A stretch of 64,000 nucleotides of DNA, taken from assembly GCF_028389875.1 (NCBI RefSeq), contig NW_026907675.1, forward strand, positions 5,084,001-5,148,000, read 5' to 3'. Below are positions 63,940 to 64,000 of this stretch, one piece after another. The translations under genes were made by a program, and so were the position numbers. The stretch comes from Rhea pennata. Lineage: Eukaryota > Chordata > Aves > Rheiformes > Rheidae. Each line of letters starts with the position of its first letter. Position 1 is the first letter of the stretch. The notes beneath the pieces are model-generated. The model saw only the letters and a list, made by a program, of their open reading frames with translations, made no database searches and was not told the origin of the DNA.

Positions 63940-64000
63940 AATCACATAATGGTTGAGCATGGAAGGGACCTCTGGAGATCATCTAGTCCCACCTCCCTGC
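63940..64000 (-). mobile_element. CR1 LINE 3' end, cut by the window edge
   Basis: aatcacataatggttgagca, tggaagggacctctggagat and catctagtcccacctccctg: reverse complement of the CR1 3' terminus; the element continues beyond the window. Confidence 0.92.

Overview
The window is vertebrate nuclear DNA and almost certainly avian. The evidence is many CR1 LINE fragments, one ending in the diagnostic ATTCTATG-type octamer tail, genes with short GC-rich introns, and the POLE/P2RX2 neighbourhood that vertebrates share. No bacterial-type operon, CRISPR array, rRNA or tRNA gene was seen. All identifications come from protein-family memory and hand-read splice sites; no search was run.

Layout. (1) 1-25,083, minus strand: an intron-containing copy of POLE (DNA polymerase epsilon catalytic subunit), read as about 30 exons running right to left. 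It is a pseudogene. I read five premature stops, three frameshifting indels, several destroyed splice sites, missing exons (including the one that should carry the Exo III motif) and one exon formed by an internal deletion. Its CpG-island promoter (about 24.9-25.8 kb) is still recognisable. (2) 25.8-29.0 kb: spacer with an AT-rich block and a GC-rich block, no gene recognised. (3) 29,085-34,642, plus strand: a P2RX2-like purinergic receptor gene with a C-terminal half that is easy to read, but with missing exons and changed key residues, so probably also decaying. (4) 37,624-38,524, minus strand: a second copy of the last POLE exons. Bases 38,101-38,524 repeat bases 1-424 with three mismatches. 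(5) 38.5-53.7 kb: repeat-dominated DNA: a 2.85-kb CR1, many CR1 scraps, two copies of an LTR-like element, and a degenerate satellite of about 65 bp present in both orientations. One CR1 insertion there is flanked by a perfect 24-bp direct repeat and carries an 85-bp piece of inverted satellite at its 5' end. (6) 53,822-58,488, plus strand: an apparently intact 13-exon gene (about 661 codons) of the maestro HEAT-like repeat (MROH) family, followed by ATTAAA. (7) 58.7-64.0 kb: low-complexity and unassigned DNA, with one short repetitive ORF and a CR1 at the window end.

Gene order is informative. In human, P2RX2 lies just beyond the 3' end of POLE, converging on it. Here the P2RX2-like gene converges on the POLE 3' fragment at 37.6-38.5 kb as expected, but this block lies beyond the POLE 5' end and overlaps the window start by 424 bp. 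That is what a tandem duplication of about 38.1 kb, or a misplaced/unmerged assembly contig, would produce. Since both genes look decayed, the window may be a duplicated, dying copy of the locus, with functional copies elsewhere. The only gene here I would call intact is the MROH-family gene.
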